Shown here piece after piece: positions 31,695-40,132 of a DNA stretch of 45,219 nt. Numbering within the stretch: position 1 is the first letter of the stretch; every line of letters starts with the position of its first letter. This DNA is from Streptomyces xantholiticus (GTDB lineage: Bacteria; Actinomycetota; Actinomycetes; Streptomycetales; Streptomycetaceae). The position numbers and the translations under genes were made by a program. Under the pieces are notes generated by a model. It saw only the letters and a list, made by a program, of their open reading frames with translations. It did not search any database and was not told where the DNA came from. The stretch is from positions 1 to 45,219 of the forward strand of contig NZ_BMWB01000042.1 in assembly GCF_014651015.1 (NCBI RefSeq), read 5' to 3'.

Positions 31695-32336
31695 TCAGTC
31701 GTTGGCGACGACCGGATAGCGCGGAGTGCCCTCTGCCATCTGCTTCAGCGCGTCCTTGCGTTCGCGCTTGGAGAGCCGGTCGATGTACAGGTACCCGTAC
31801 AGGTGGTCCGTCTCGTGCTGCAGGCAGCGGGCGAAGTAGCCGGTGCCGCGCACCTTGATCGGGTTGCCCTGCGCGTCCTGGCCGCGCACCACCGCGTAGT
31901 CCGGGCGGGCAAGCGACGCATACGCCGTCGGGACCGACAGGCAGCCCTCGTTGGAGTCGTCGAGGACGCGCTGCTCGGGCGCCAGCTCCTCGAGGACGGG
32001 GTTGCAGACGACGCCGACATGACGCACACCGTCGTCGTCCGGGCAGTCGTAGACGAAGACCTTCAGGTCCACACCGATCTGGTTGGCGGCCAGGCCCACG
32101 CCCTCGGCCGTCCGCTGGCTCGCGAACATGTCGTCGATCAGCGCCGCGAGCTTGTCGTCGAACTCCGTGACGTCCTTGCACTCCTTGTGGAGCACCGGGT
32201 TCCCGACGACCGTGATCGGACGCGAGGTGCCGCGCTCGCGGTATGCCCGCTCGCGCTCCTCGCAGTTCGCCGTGTCCACGACGAAACCGTCGTTCACCTG
32301 CTCGTCCGTCTCGTGCTGCGACTGCTGCGACGCCAT
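31695..32336 (-). CDS. def: Peptide deformylase
   Basis: 213 residues from ATG 32336. All three motifs are present: GVGLAANQIG at 79-88, EGCLSVP with metal ligand C132, and QHETDH with H174, E175 and H178. It removes the formyl group from nascent N-terminal Met in the cytoplasm. An N-terminal extension of about 38 polar residues precedes the catalytic core, longer than in E. coli Def but common among actinobacterial copies. It is 84 bp from the TPR-protein gene in the same orientation. Streptomyces usually carry several def genes, so this may not be the only one. Confidence 0.95.
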   Translation of the reverse strand: MASQQSQHETDEQVNDGFVVDTANCEERERAYRERGTSRPITVVGNPVLHKECKDVTEFDDKLAALIDDMFASQRTAEGVGLAANQIGVDLKVFVYDCPDDDGVRHVGVVCNPVLEELAPEQRVLDDSNEGCLSVPTAYASLARPDYAVVRGQDAQGNPIKVRGTGYFARCLQHETDHLYGYLYIDRLSKRERKDALKQMAEGTPRYPVVAND

Positions 32337-32420
32337 GTCAGCCTCTGCGCCCTTCTCAGTACCCGATCCCCGGCCCGATGCCTGGTCACTTGAGTGTCCG
32401 TACAGCCTACGCGGCAGACG

Positions 32421-33401
32421 TCAGCAGACTTCCTCGAGATCCCGCCACTCACGGGAGTCCGGGCTGTCCGCCACCCAACCGTCCAGCAGGCCCCGAACCA
32501 GACCGGCGGGCGCAGCTATGCCGCACTCGCGCTCCGGCGACCAGAGGTCCCCGCCCGTCCGGTGCCCCAGCGGTCCGGGGTGACCCGGCTCACTGTGGTC
32601 GTGCGGATCGAGGTGCTCGCCCTCGCCCTCCGCGCTGGGCATGCTCCCCTCAGAACAGGACCGGCACAGCAGCCGCACGGAGGACGACCAGTCCTCCGCG
32701 GCGAACCCGGCGTCCGCCGCCAGCCGCTCCAGGGCGTCCCGGTCGGCCTCCGTCGCCGCCTCCAGCAGGACCACCCAGGTCGGGACGGGAGAGGGGGCCC
32801 AGAGCTCGATCTCGTCGAAGACCGGGAAGGCCGGACCCGCCGTGGTGGTGCGCTCGCCGTTCGGGACGCCGTCGTGCAGCACGACCTCGCCCCAGCGGCG
32901 CCCGGACGACGGCAGTGGAATGGACAGCACCTCCATCCGCGCCGGGTCGAGCCTGCGGCCCCACACCACCTCGGCCTCACCCTCCGGCGAGAGCCGCACG
33001 GCGGCGCTGCCCAGATCCATGCCGACCGGCTCGCCGTTCGACACGGCCGCCCCCGGGACCTTCAGGCCGTACGCCTGCCAGGCGCGGCGGGCCAGCGGCC
33101 AGTCCTGGAGGGCGGTGGCGGCGATGCCGACGTTCCACCAGTCGGGCGCGCCGCTCTCCTTGTCCAGCAGGGCGACCGCCCGCAGCCCGGCGGCGCGCGC
33201 CTGCTCCCAGTCGTGCCGGAACTTGTGCAGCAGCGCCAGGTTGAACCACGACTCCGAGAGCCACGGCTCCATGTCGGCCGCTCTGGTCAGCAGTGCGCCC
33301 GCGTCCTCGTACCGGCCGTCGCCGATCAGCGTGAACGCGCGGTCCGTGGCCTGCCGCCACGAGGCGGAGGGCCGATGCCGTACCTTCCCGAAGATCCTCA
33401 C
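32421..33401 (-). CDS. Tetratricopeptide-repeat protein
   Basis: 326 residues from GTG 33401 (MRIFGKVRHRPSASW). ATG 33443 in frame would add 14 residues. TPR-like helices occupy about residues 12-115, with ATDRAFTLIGDGRYEDAGALL, WFNLALLHKFRHDWEQARAAG and WWNVGIAATALQDWPLARRAW as three repeats. The remaining 200 residues form a soluble domain with WGRRLDPARMEVLSIPLPSS and a LLCRSCSEG Cys pair that might bind metal. No enzyme motif is recognised. A scaffold or assembly role is likely from the TPR fold. It is conserved among Streptomyces at this position beside def. Confidence 0.85.
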   Translation of the reverse strand: MRIFGKVRHRPSASWRQATDRAFTLIGDGRYEDAGALLTRAADMEPWLSESWFNLALLHKFRHDWEQARAAGLRAVALLDKESGAPDWWNVGIAATALQDWPLARRAWQAYGLKVPGAAVSNGEPVGMDLGSAAVRLSPEGEAEVVWGRRLDPARMEVLSIPLPSSGRRWGEVVLHDGVPNGERTTTAGPAFPVFDEIELWAPSPVPTWVVLLEAATEADRDALERLAADAGFAAEDWSSSVRLLCRSCSEGSMPSAEGEGEHLDPHDHSEPGHPGPLGHRTGGDLWSPERECGIAAPAGLVRGLLDGWVADSPDSREWRDLEEVC

Positions 33402-33545
33402 GATTCCCGCCTGCCGGTCGCTCGGGTCACTGCCCGGACGCATGACTGTGTTACTGCTTCTGCCTTCTTTCGCATCCAACCATGCCCGGTCGCAGGCTCG
33501 CTCATTACCCATGGGTTACCCCGCTAGGACAAGGGTCAGACCGCC

Positions 33546-34850
33546 TCAGACAAGCACTCTTTTGAGGACTCTGGCCAAGGCTTCGACCACCTCGGGCTGG
33601 TAGTCGCACCCCGTGCCCAGCCGTAGCCTCTCCAGCGCGGTCAGAGCTCCGCCCGCTCCTGCTCCGCTTCCCCCGGCCAGGTCGTCGTATGCGTTGGCGA
33701 CGCGGACGATCCTGGCCGCGAGCGGCTGGTCCCGGTACGGGTCGGCCTGCTGCTCCACGACGACGGCGACGGCCGCGGGCACCCCGGTCTGCCGGACCAC
33801 CGCCCCGCCGAGCAGCGCGATCCGGCGCTGCTCGGCGGCCGGGAGCGAGGAGGTGGCGCCCTCCGGTACCGGGTCGACGAGGGACAGCTGCCCGATGTCG
33901 TGCATCAGCGCCGCGTGCTCCAGCAAGGTCAGATCGGGGCCGCACAGTCCCATCTCGCGCCCGACGGCCATGCTGAGCGCCGCCACCCGGTGGGCGTGGC
34001 CGGGCCGGGTGTAGCCGGCGACCTCGGTGGCGCGCGCCAGGGAGGCGATCGTCTGGCGGTAGGTGGCCCGCACGGCCGCGTACCGCCGGAACGACAACTG
34101 GGTCAGCAGCAGCGGTATGCAGAACACCGGCAGCGCCCACAGCCCGGCGACGGCCACGGCGAGGGCCATGACCGCACCCGTGGCGCAGACGGCGGAGCCG
34201 ATGCCCAGCAGTGCCCGCAGCTCGTCGCGCAGCAGCGGCCGGAAGGGGTGGCCGGTGCGGGCGCGCAGCAGGGCGGCGGCCAGCACGGCGTCGCAGAGGG
34301 CGGTCAGCACCAGCAGCACCAGCAGGAAGAGGGCGTAGCCGGGGCCCTGGCCGAGGCGCAGGTCCAACTCACCGGAGACGTGGAGCGGTTGGAAGCACAC
34401 CGCGGCGAATCCGACGGTCAGCACCCGCCGCGCCACATGGTCGAGCGCGGGACCCTGGCCCCGCGCGACGTGCGGCACGGCTCCGACGAGGGCGCCGGCG
34501 ACGACCACGGCCACGACCTGGAACGCGCCGTGCCCGGTCGGCTCCCCGGCACACTCGCCGAGCAGGGCGTACGCCAGCGCGCCCGCGGCCCCCAGCGGCG
34601 CGGGCTCCCTCTCCCCCGGCACTGCCCACCACCGGGCGAGCTCCCCGACCGCGATGAACACACCGAAGGCGAGGGCGTTCCCGGGCTGTGCCACACCGTG
34701 GGCCACCACCCACGTCAGGGCGGCCACGGTCACGGCGACTGCGGCCACGTGGACGGCACGGACGACGCCCGAGGGCCGGCGCGCCCGGGCGCCGTGCGAC
34801 TCCACCGGCGCGGAGCGGTCACCCTGTCCGTAACTGATGGGAAGCCCCAC
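33546..34850 (-). CDS. Membrane protein with degenerate HD(-GYP) phosphohydrolase domain
   Basis: 434 residues from GTG 34850, overlapping the upstream HD-GYP gene by 32 bp. Later GTG codons are possible. Six or seven N-terminal helices span about 30-240. A cytoplasmic HD domain follows, with GHAHRVAALSMAVGREMG and ALMHDIGQLSLVD. Where a GYP protein has HHExxDGxGYP, this one reads VVEQQADPYRDQPL, so the GYP motif is missing. Its activity as a cyclic-di-GMP phosphodiesterase is doubtful. It may act on another nucleotide or as a partner of the adjacent intact protein. Co-transcribed with it. Confidence 0.8.
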   Translation of the reverse strand: MGLPISYGQGDRSAPVESHGARARRPSGVVRAVHVAAVAVTVAALTWVVAHGVAQPGNALAFGVFIAVGELARWWAVPGEREPAPLGAAGALAYALLGECAGEPTGHGAFQVVAVVVAGALVGAVPHVARGQGPALDHVARRVLTVGFAAVCFQPLHVSGELDLRLGQGPGYALFLLVLLVLTALCDAVLAAALLRARTGHPFRPLLRDELRALLGIGSAVCATGAVMALAVAVAGLWALPVFCIPLLLTQLSFRRYAAVRATYRQTIASLARATEVAGYTRPGHAHRVAALSMAVGREMGLCGPDLTLLEHAALMHDIGQLSLVDPVPEGATSSLPAAEQRRIALLGGAVVRQTGVPAAVAVVVEQQADPYRDQPLAARIVRVANAYDDLAGGSGAGAGGALTALERLRLGTGCDYQPEVVEALARVLKRVLV

Positions 34851-36204
34851 TCCCCGGTGCCTCGGTCGGCCGTGGCGGGCCCAGCGGCACCGCCGTCTCG
34901 TCCGAGGTCACCGCTGTCTGCCAGCCGTGCCGTTCCAGCGCGCGCACCAGGGCCCGCACCATCCGCGGATCGAACTGTGTGCCCGCGCACCGCTCCAGCT
35001 CCTCGAGGGCGACCCGCACCGGCCGGGCACGCCGGTAGGAGCGGGTGGACGTCATCGCGTCGAACGCGTCCGCCACCGCCACGACCCGGGCGAACTCGGG
35101 GATCTGGGTGCCCGCCAGCCCGTACGGGTATCCGCTGCCGTCCATGCGTTCGTGGTGGTGCAGGATCGCGGCCCGGGCCTCCCCCAGGAACCCGATGCCG
35201 CGCACCATCTCGTGGCCGTACTCGGGATGCAGCTCGATCACCCGCCGCTCCTCGGGTGTCAGCGGCCCCTCCTTGCGCAGCACCCTCGTCGGCACCCCGA
35301 GCTTGCCCACGTCGTGCAGGATCCCGGCGAACCGGACGATCTCCAGGCGCTCCTCCGCCATGCTCAGCTCCCGGGCGATCAGCACCGAGGCCCGGCCGAC
35401 GCGTTCGCTGTGCCCGCGTGTGTACCGGTCCTTGATGTCGACGGCCTGCACCAGTGCCCGGATCGTCGCCTGGTGCGCTGCCCGCTCGCGGTGGTACTGG
35501 GCGAAGACCCAGCAGGAGAGGTACATCGGCAGCAGCACGAACAGCGCGGACAGCGGCCCGTACGGGCTGCCCCACAGCACCGCCGTCATCAGCCCGGCCA
35601 GCCCGTGCACACAGTGGGGAGCCGGTGAGGCGGAGCCCGGCGTGGGTGTCGACGCCCCCGGCCCGGCCAGGGGGAGCACCCCCTCCGCGGTGGCGCGGAC
35701 ACCGGCGTCGAGGACGGTCAGCACCAGAAAGAAGGCGAGCGCCCCGGCCAGCGCCGGCACCAGCGCGTACGGGAAGTCCGGTGCGACGGGCGTCCGTTCA
35801 CCGTCCAGCAGCAGATACGTGTGGGCGGCCGCCCAGGTGGCGAGGGCCAGCCGGGCCGCTCGCCAGATCCGCCGGACCCCGGCCGGCGGACCGTCCACCC
35901 GCCCGAGCAGCGCCCCGGGCACCGCCACCAGCGCGGCAGCGGTGGGCGGCAGCAGAAAGGCGGCGGCCAGCAGCACCGGGAGGAACGTTCCCGCCCCGAC
36001 CCGGACCGGCTCACCGGCACGGCGGTACCGCGCGGGAAGCTCGCACCCGGCGTACAGGACCGCGAGCAGCAGCATGCTCGGCCAGGGCACGGCGCCGGTG
36101 ATCGCAGCGAGAGGCGTGACGGCGACGACAGGGCCGGCTGCTGCGGCGGCGCACAGGACCACGGCGAGGATGTAGACGCGCGCCGCCGTCGGTATGGCCG
36201 TCAC
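34819..36204 (-). CDS. Membrane-bound HD-GYP domain phosphodiesterase
   Basis: 461 residues from ATG 36204. About seven N-terminal helices (1-250) form a membrane sensor-like part. A full HD-GYP domain follows: YTRGHSERVGRASVLIAREL, ILHDVGKLGVP, ELHPEYGHEMV, HHERMDGSGYPYGL and IPEFARVVAVADAFDAMTS. All metal-binding and GYP residues are present, so hydrolysis of cyclic di-GMP is expected, a signal that in Streptomyces controls BldD and development. The signal sensed is unknown. It heads a two-gene unit with the degenerate HD protein. Its 5' flank (36205-36394) holds the rsrA terminator. Confidence 0.88.
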   Translation of the reverse strand: MTAIPTAARVYILAVVLCAAAAAGPVVAVTPLAAITGAVPWPSMLLLAVLYAGCELPARYRRAGEPVRVGAGTFLPVLLAAAFLLPPTAAALVAVPGALLGRVDGPPAGVRRIWRAARLALATWAAAHTYLLLDGERTPVAPDFPYALVPALAGALAFFLVLTVLDAGVRATAEGVLPLAGPGASTPTPGSASPAPHCVHGLAGLMTAVLWGSPYGPLSALFVLLPMYLSCWVFAQYHRERAAHQATIRALVQAVDIKDRYTRGHSERVGRASVLIARELSMAEERLEIVRFAGILHDVGKLGVPTRVLRKEGPLTPEERRVIELHPEYGHEMVRGIGFLGEARAAILHHHERMDGSGYPYGLAGTQIPEFARVVAVADAFDAMTSTRSYRRARPVRVALEELERCAGTQFDPRMVRALVRALERHGWQTAVTSDETAVPLGPPRPTEAPGSGASHQLRTG

Positions 36205-36321
36205 TTCCCCGCACCCTCCTCGTAACCCGCCTGAAGCAGCGCCACGCTAGCGAGTCATGAAGGGCGAGGAAGGAGTACGCCGACTATTCGCACGTACGGG
36301 TGACACCCCGACCGAACGCGG

Positions 36322-36351
36322 AAGGTGCGCCGCGATGTCGCGGCGCACCTT
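36322..36351 (-). terminator. sigR-rsrA terminator
   Basis: AAGGTGCGCCGCGA (36322-36335) pairs perfectly over 14 bp with TCGCGGCGCACCTT (36338-36351), with only 2 unpaired bases between arms. It lies 44 bp beyond the rsrA stop codon. Confidence 0.88.
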
Positions 36352-36394
36352 TGATGCGCGGACCGGTGGTCACCCGCAGGGACGGCCGGCGACC

Positions 36395-36691
36395 CTACTC
36401 CTGGGCGGTCGCCACGTCCTTGTCGGGAATGGCCTGCCCGGAGCGGATCAGATCGATCCGCCCCATGACCTTGGCCCGCAGGTCGCTGGGCACGTCGTCC
36501 TGCCCGCAGCACCGCTTGACCAGCTTCTTCACCGCTTGCTCCAGGCCGTACTTCTCCAGGCACGGGGAGCACTCCTCGAAGTGCACCTCGAACTTGGTGC
36601 AGTCACTGTCGGGCATCTCGTGATCGAGGAACTCGTAGAGATGGTCCAGGACCTCTGAGCAGTCCGTCTCGTGCGGCTCTCCGCAGCTCAT
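36395..36691 (-). CDS. rsrA: Zinc-containing redox anti-sigma factor RsrA
   Basis: 98 residues from ATG 36691. All key residues match the known protein: C3, H7, C11, C31, H37, C41, C44 and C61/C62. The HxxxCxxC set (H37, C41, C44) with C3/C11 binds zinc and carries the disulfide switch. When reduced it binds SigR. On thiol oxidation it forms a disulfide, loses zinc and releases SigR. Its ATG overlaps the sigR TGA (ATGA), so they are made in fixed ratio. Family: mycothiol-system anti-sigma-R. Confidence 0.96.
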   Translation of the reverse strand: MSCGEPHETDCSEVLDHLYEFLDHEMPDSDCTKFEVHFEECSPCLEKYGLEQAVKKLVKRCCGQDDVPSDLRAKVMGRIDLIRSGQAIPDKDVATAQE

Positions 36692-37341
36692 GAGCCCGAG
36701 CCTTTCGCGTCGTTCGACTCCCCCGCACCGGCCGGGACGAGCCCGCGCTCGCGGGCATAGTCCTCGAGCATGCCGCGCAGCTGGCGGCGGCCGCGGTGCA
36801 GGCGGGACATCACCGTACCGATGGGTGTTCCCATGATGTCCGCGATCTCCTTGTACGCAAAGCCCTCTACGTCCGCGAGATAGACCGCGATCCGGAACTC
36901 CTCGGGGATCGCCTGCAGGGCCTCCTTGACGTCCGAGTCAGGCAGATGGTCGAGGGCCTGCGACTCCGCGGAGCGCAGTCCGGTCGACATGTGCGACTCG
37001 GCGCGCGCGAGCTGCCAGTCCTCGATCTCCTCCGCCGCGCTGCGCTGGGGCTCGCGCTGCTTCTTGCGGTAGGAGTTGATGAAGGTGTTCGTGAGGATCC
37101 GGTACATCCACGCCTTGAGGTTGGTGCCCTCACGGAACTGGTGGAAGGACCCGTACGCCTTCGCGTACGTCTCCTGCACAAGATCCTCGGCATCGGCGGG
37201 ATTGCGCGTCATGCGCAGCGCGGCCGAGTACATCTGGTCCAGGTAGCCGAGGGCGTCCCGCTCGAAGCGGGCATTGCGCTCGGCAGCCGTCTCCTCGGAC
37301 TTCTGCGCCTGACCGTCGTCGGTCCCAGTGACCGGACCCAC
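36688..37341 (-). CDS. sigR: ECF sigma factor SigR (thiol-oxidative stress)
   Basis: 217 residues from GTG 37341 (MGPVTGTDD), with GGAGGAG just upstream. The frame is open to ATG 37527, which would add 62 residues (MGTTFCPTADRTDGLDW). S. coelicolor makes such an unstable longer form from an upstream promoter, so both products are likely. Region 2 reads DAEDLVQETYAKAYGSF, then LKAWMYRILTNTFINSYRKK. Region 4 reads EFRIAVYLADVEGFAYKEIADIM, then GTVMSRLHRGRRQLR. It controls thioredoxin, mycothiol and protein-quality genes, and its own operon. It is inhibited by RsrA, encoded next. Confidence 0.95.
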   Translation of the reverse strand: MGPVTGTDDGQAQKSEETAAERNARFERDALGYLDQMYSAALRMTRNPADAEDLVQETYAKAYGSFHQFREGTNLKAWMYRILTNTFINSYRKKQREPQRSAAEEIEDWQLARAESHMSTGLRSAESQALDHLPDSDVKEALQAIPEEFRIAVYLADVEGFAYKEIADIMGTPIGTVMSRLHRGRRQLRGMLEDYARERGLVPAGAGESNDAKGSGS

Positions 37342-37589
37342 CTCCTCCAACGCTGTGGCGGGGCCGAATGCCGACCCGCTCGAATCGGAGAATAGTCGAC
37401 CATGATGCGCCGGGCCCTGCCGATTCCCGTCACCCGCCGCGGGAACCGGGCCGCTCTTGCCCTGCGACAGCACCGTCCAGTCCAGCCCGTCGGTGCGGTC
37501 GGCTGTCGGGCAGAAGGTCGTACCCATGCGGCGGACTCCCTACTCCATGCTCTGTACTGACACCCGCCACAACAGCCCGGCCCGCGGTC

Positions 37590-38228
37590 TCATTCCCGCA
37601 GCGAGGCCATCCACTTCGTCACGGCGTCCGTGATGGTGAGGAGGGTCTCCTCCTCCGCGATCCCGGCACGCTTCGGCACGGCGAAGCCGTGGTCGCCGTG
37701 CGCCACTTGCACCAGCTCGTACGACCCCTCGGGGAACTCCTCCGGCCTGCCGAACGGGTCGCTGCCGCCCTGCACGACGAGAGTCGGCACGCCGGATCCG
37801 AGGAGCTCGTTGGCCCGTGACCTCTCCGGCCGGCCCGGCGGGTGCAGCGGGAAGCTCAGCGCGAGCACGCCGGCCGCGCCGAGCTCGGCAGCGGTCCGGC
37901 AGGCCACGCGCGCGCCGGCGCTACGGCCGCCCGCGACGACCGGGAGCCCCCTCTTCGTGAGCGCCGGCCAGAGGTCACGCCAGGCGGCGTCCAGGGTCCG
38001 GGGTGCGGGGGCGACCTTCTTGCCCGCGACGCGCCAGGGCTGCTCGACGAGGGCGACCGTGACGCCGTGCGCGGGCAGGGCGCGGGCGATCGCCTGCAGA
38101 TCCCGCGCCTCGATGCCGCCCCCGGCGCCGTGGCCGAGGACGAGCGTGTGGTGCGGACGCCCGGCGTCGAACCAGGTGACGCGGGCGTCGCCGCCGGCTC
38201 CGACCGGAACGATCTCTTTCGAATCCAT
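37590..38228 (-). CDS. Alpha/beta hydrolase, KANL3/Tex30-like
   Basis: 212 residues from ATG 38228, preceded by GGAGGAT. HTLVLGHGAGGG is the oxyanion-side HG motif. VVAGGRSAGARVA has the nucleophile elbow GRSAG with S103. VVQGGSDPFG gives D157 and AHGDHGF gives H180, completing the triad. It is small and lacks a lid domain, like the dienelactone-hydrolase-related Tex30 group. Substrate unknown. It lies downstream of the SRAP gene in the same orientation, 210 bp away, and is probably separate from sigR. Confidence 0.87.
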   Translation of the reverse strand: MDSKEIVPVGAGGDARVTWFDAGRPHHTLVLGHGAGGGIEARDLQAIARALPAHGVTVALVEQPWRVAGKKVAPAPRTLDAAWRDLWPALTKRGLPVVAGGRSAGARVACRTAAELGAAGVLALSFPLHPPGRPERSRANELLGSGVPTLVVQGGSDPFGRPEEFPEGSYELVQVAHGDHGFAVPKRAGIAEEETLLTITDAVTKWMASLRE

Positions 38229-38307
38229 CCCCCCATCCTCCTCCGCCCACCGCCCCGCTGCGCGAAGCCTCCCCGATACGCCGCGCAAGCCGGATACGCA
38301 GCCTTGT

Positions 38308-38321
38308 CGGCGTTCGAGGCG
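38308..38321 (+). repeat. Dispersed intergenic repeat core, copy 2
   Basis: CGGCGTTCGAGGCG is identical to 13183-13196. Here it lies in the 210-bp gap between the hydrolase and SRAP genes. That gap also has overlapping G+C-rich inverted repeats (for example GTTCCCAGGGACCCCGG and CCGGTTCCGGGAAGGGAC, about 38338-38393). Confidence 0.5.
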
Positions 38322-38438
38322 GGGGTACGGGTGGTGGGTTCCCAGGGACCCCGGAAGGGGGCCCGGGCCGGTGCCCCGGTTCCGGGAAGGGACGAGGGGA
38401 GGGGAACCGGCCCGCCGCAGGCGCCGGACGCACCCCCG

Positions 38439-39254
38439 TCAGAACAGCGTCGCCTCCTCCGGCCCCGCCAGTTCCTCCAGAAGCTCCGCCCCGTTGTTCC
38501 GCACATTGCTCACCGCAGTCGTCACCGCGTACGCCCGCATGAGCCCTCCCGGCGGCGGCTCCAGCAACGGCCGCAGGTCGTCGGGGGCGGTGCGGGACGG
38601 GTCCAGCCACGTGTCCCACCGGTCCGGGGTCAGCATCAGCGGCATCCGGGGGTGGATGTCCGACAGGGTCCGCGGCCCTTGTGCCGGTGCCACGCCCAGC
38701 GGCCCCGTCTCCGCCTCCGTCGTGATCACGGAGCAGGTGACCCACCACGCCTGCGGATGGTCGTCCGGCAGCGTGCGGTCGCGCCAGAACTCGTACAGGC
38801 CGGCCATCGCGAACACCGACCCGTCCGCGGGCGTCACGAAGTACGGCTGCTTCCGCGGCCGCTTCTTCTTCCCCTCCACCTCGAGTTCGCGCTCGCCGGG
38901 GCCGGTCACCCACTCGTAATAGCCGTCGGCGGGAAGGATGCAGCGGCGGGCGAGGAAGGGCCGGCGGAAGGAGGGCTTCTCGTGCACCGTCTCCGCCCGT
39001 GCGTTGATCATCCGGGCGCCGCCCTCCGGCGTCTTCGCCCAGGACGGCACGAGCCCCCACTTCAGCTTGCGCATCTGGCGAACCGGAGCGCCGTCGCGGG
39101 CGTCCTTCACAGGACGCTCGAGAACCGCGTAGACCTCCTTGGTGGGCGCCACGTTCCAGTCGGGCGCCAAGCTCTCCTCCGGCTCCCACTTCTCGACCTC
39201 GAAGAGCCTCACGAGGTCCTCGGGCCTCCGACTCGCTGCATACCGTCCGCACAT
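38439..39254 (-). CDS. SOS response-associated peptidase (SRAP/YedK/HMCES)
   Basis: 271 residues from ATG 39254. This start is required because the catalytic Cys must be residue 2 (MCGRYA) after Met removal. N84 (MINARAET), E114 (YYEW) and H201 (IHPRMP) complete the active site. The protein forms a thiazolidine cross-link with abasic sites in single-stranded DNA and protects them during replication. Residues about 120-137 form a Lys/Arg-rich insertion. No LexA box was identified upstream. Divergent from the M50 protease gene, with 50 bp between starts. Confidence 0.95.
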   Translation of the reverse strand: MCGRYAASRRPEDLVRLFEVEKWEPEESLAPDWNVAPTKEVYAVLERPVKDARDGAPVRQMRKLKWGLVPSWAKTPEGGARMINARAETVHEKPSFRRPFLARRCILPADGYYEWVTGPGERELEVEGKKKRPRKQPYFVTPADGSVFAMAGLYEFWRDRTLPDDHPQAWWVTCSVITTEAETGPLGVAPAQGPRTLSDIHPRMPLMLTPDRWDTWLDPSRTAPDDLRPLLEPPPGGLMRAYAVTTAVSNVRNNGAELLEELAGPEEATLF

Positions 39255-39304
39255 AAGTGCCACACTGCCACTTCCGTACGCCGTCCGAGGGAGCCGCCCG
39301 CGAA

Positions 39305-40039
39305 ATGGTCATCACACACGCCAGCGCAGCGAGCGCATCGCTCACCGACCTGTGGGACCGCGTCTTCGGCACCCAGACCGCTCCCGAGCCGTGGCTCGTC
39401 GCCGTCACCGGTCTGGTGTCGCTCGCCGCCGTCATGCCGAACTTCCTCTGGCAGCTGACCCGTAACGCCGTCACGATCGCCCACGAGGGCGGCCACGGTC
39501 TCGTCGCCCTGCTCACGGGCCGCCAACTGCACAGCATCCGGCTCCACTCGGACACCAGCGGGCTGACCGTCAGCCGCGGCAAGCCGACCGGCCTCGGGAT
39601 GATCCTCACGGCCGCCGCGGGCTACACCGCCGCCCCACTGCTCGGTCTGGGCGGTGCCTGGCTGCTCGCGGCGCACCACATCACGCTGCTGCTGTGGCTG
39701 GCGACGGCGCTGCTGCTGGCGCTGCTGGTCATGGTGCGCAACGCGTACGGGGTACTCACGGTGACGGTCACCGGCGCGGCCTTCCTCCTGGTCTCGTGGC
39801 TGACGGAACCCGGTGTGCAGGCCGTCTTCGCGTACACGGCCGTCTGGTTCATGCTGCTGGGCGGAGTACGGCCGGTCTTCGAGCTGCAGTCCAAGCGGCG
39901 CTACGGCGGAGCTCCGGACTCGGACGCCGACCAACTGGCCAGACTCACCCATGTGCCCCCGGCGATCTGGCTGTTCTTCTTCCACGCGGTGTCGCTCTGC
40001 TCGCTGATCGGCGGCGGCCGCTGGCTGCTGGGTCTCTGA
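39305..40039 (+). CDS. M50 family membrane metalloprotease-like protein
   Basis: 244 residues from ATG 39305. AVTIAHEGGHGLVALL places the zinc motif HEGGH at 60-64 inside a membrane helix, as in the FliM/SpoIVFB-like M50B group. The other helices include VAVTGLVSLAAVMPN, MILTAAAGYTAAPLLGLGGA and YTAVWFMLLGGVRPVFEL. The usual second-site Asp (NPDG-like) is not seen, though a late GGVRP-type loop occupies the region. It probably belongs to the widespread actinobacterial M50B-like family of unknown substrate. Single gene before aroA. Confidence 0.85.
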   Translation: MVITHASAASASLTDLWDRVFGTQTAPEPWLVAVTGLVSLAAVMPNFLWQLTRNAVTIAHEGGHGLVALLTGRQLHSIRLHSDTSGLTVSRGKPTGLGMILTAAAGYTAAPLLGLGGAWLLAAHHITLLLWLATALLLALLVMVRNAYGVLTVTVTGAAFLLVSWLTEPGVQAVFAYTAVWFMLLGGVRPVFELQSKRRYGGAPDSDADQLARLTHVPPAIWLFFFHAVSLCSLIGGGRWLLGL

Positions 40040-40132
40040 GACCGGGCGCCGCCGGCCCCGACTCCGTTTCCCGCCCGGGTCGCGCGGCTCGATCAAGATC
40101 TGGTCCCGGGCGGAGCCACTAAAGTGTTGGCC

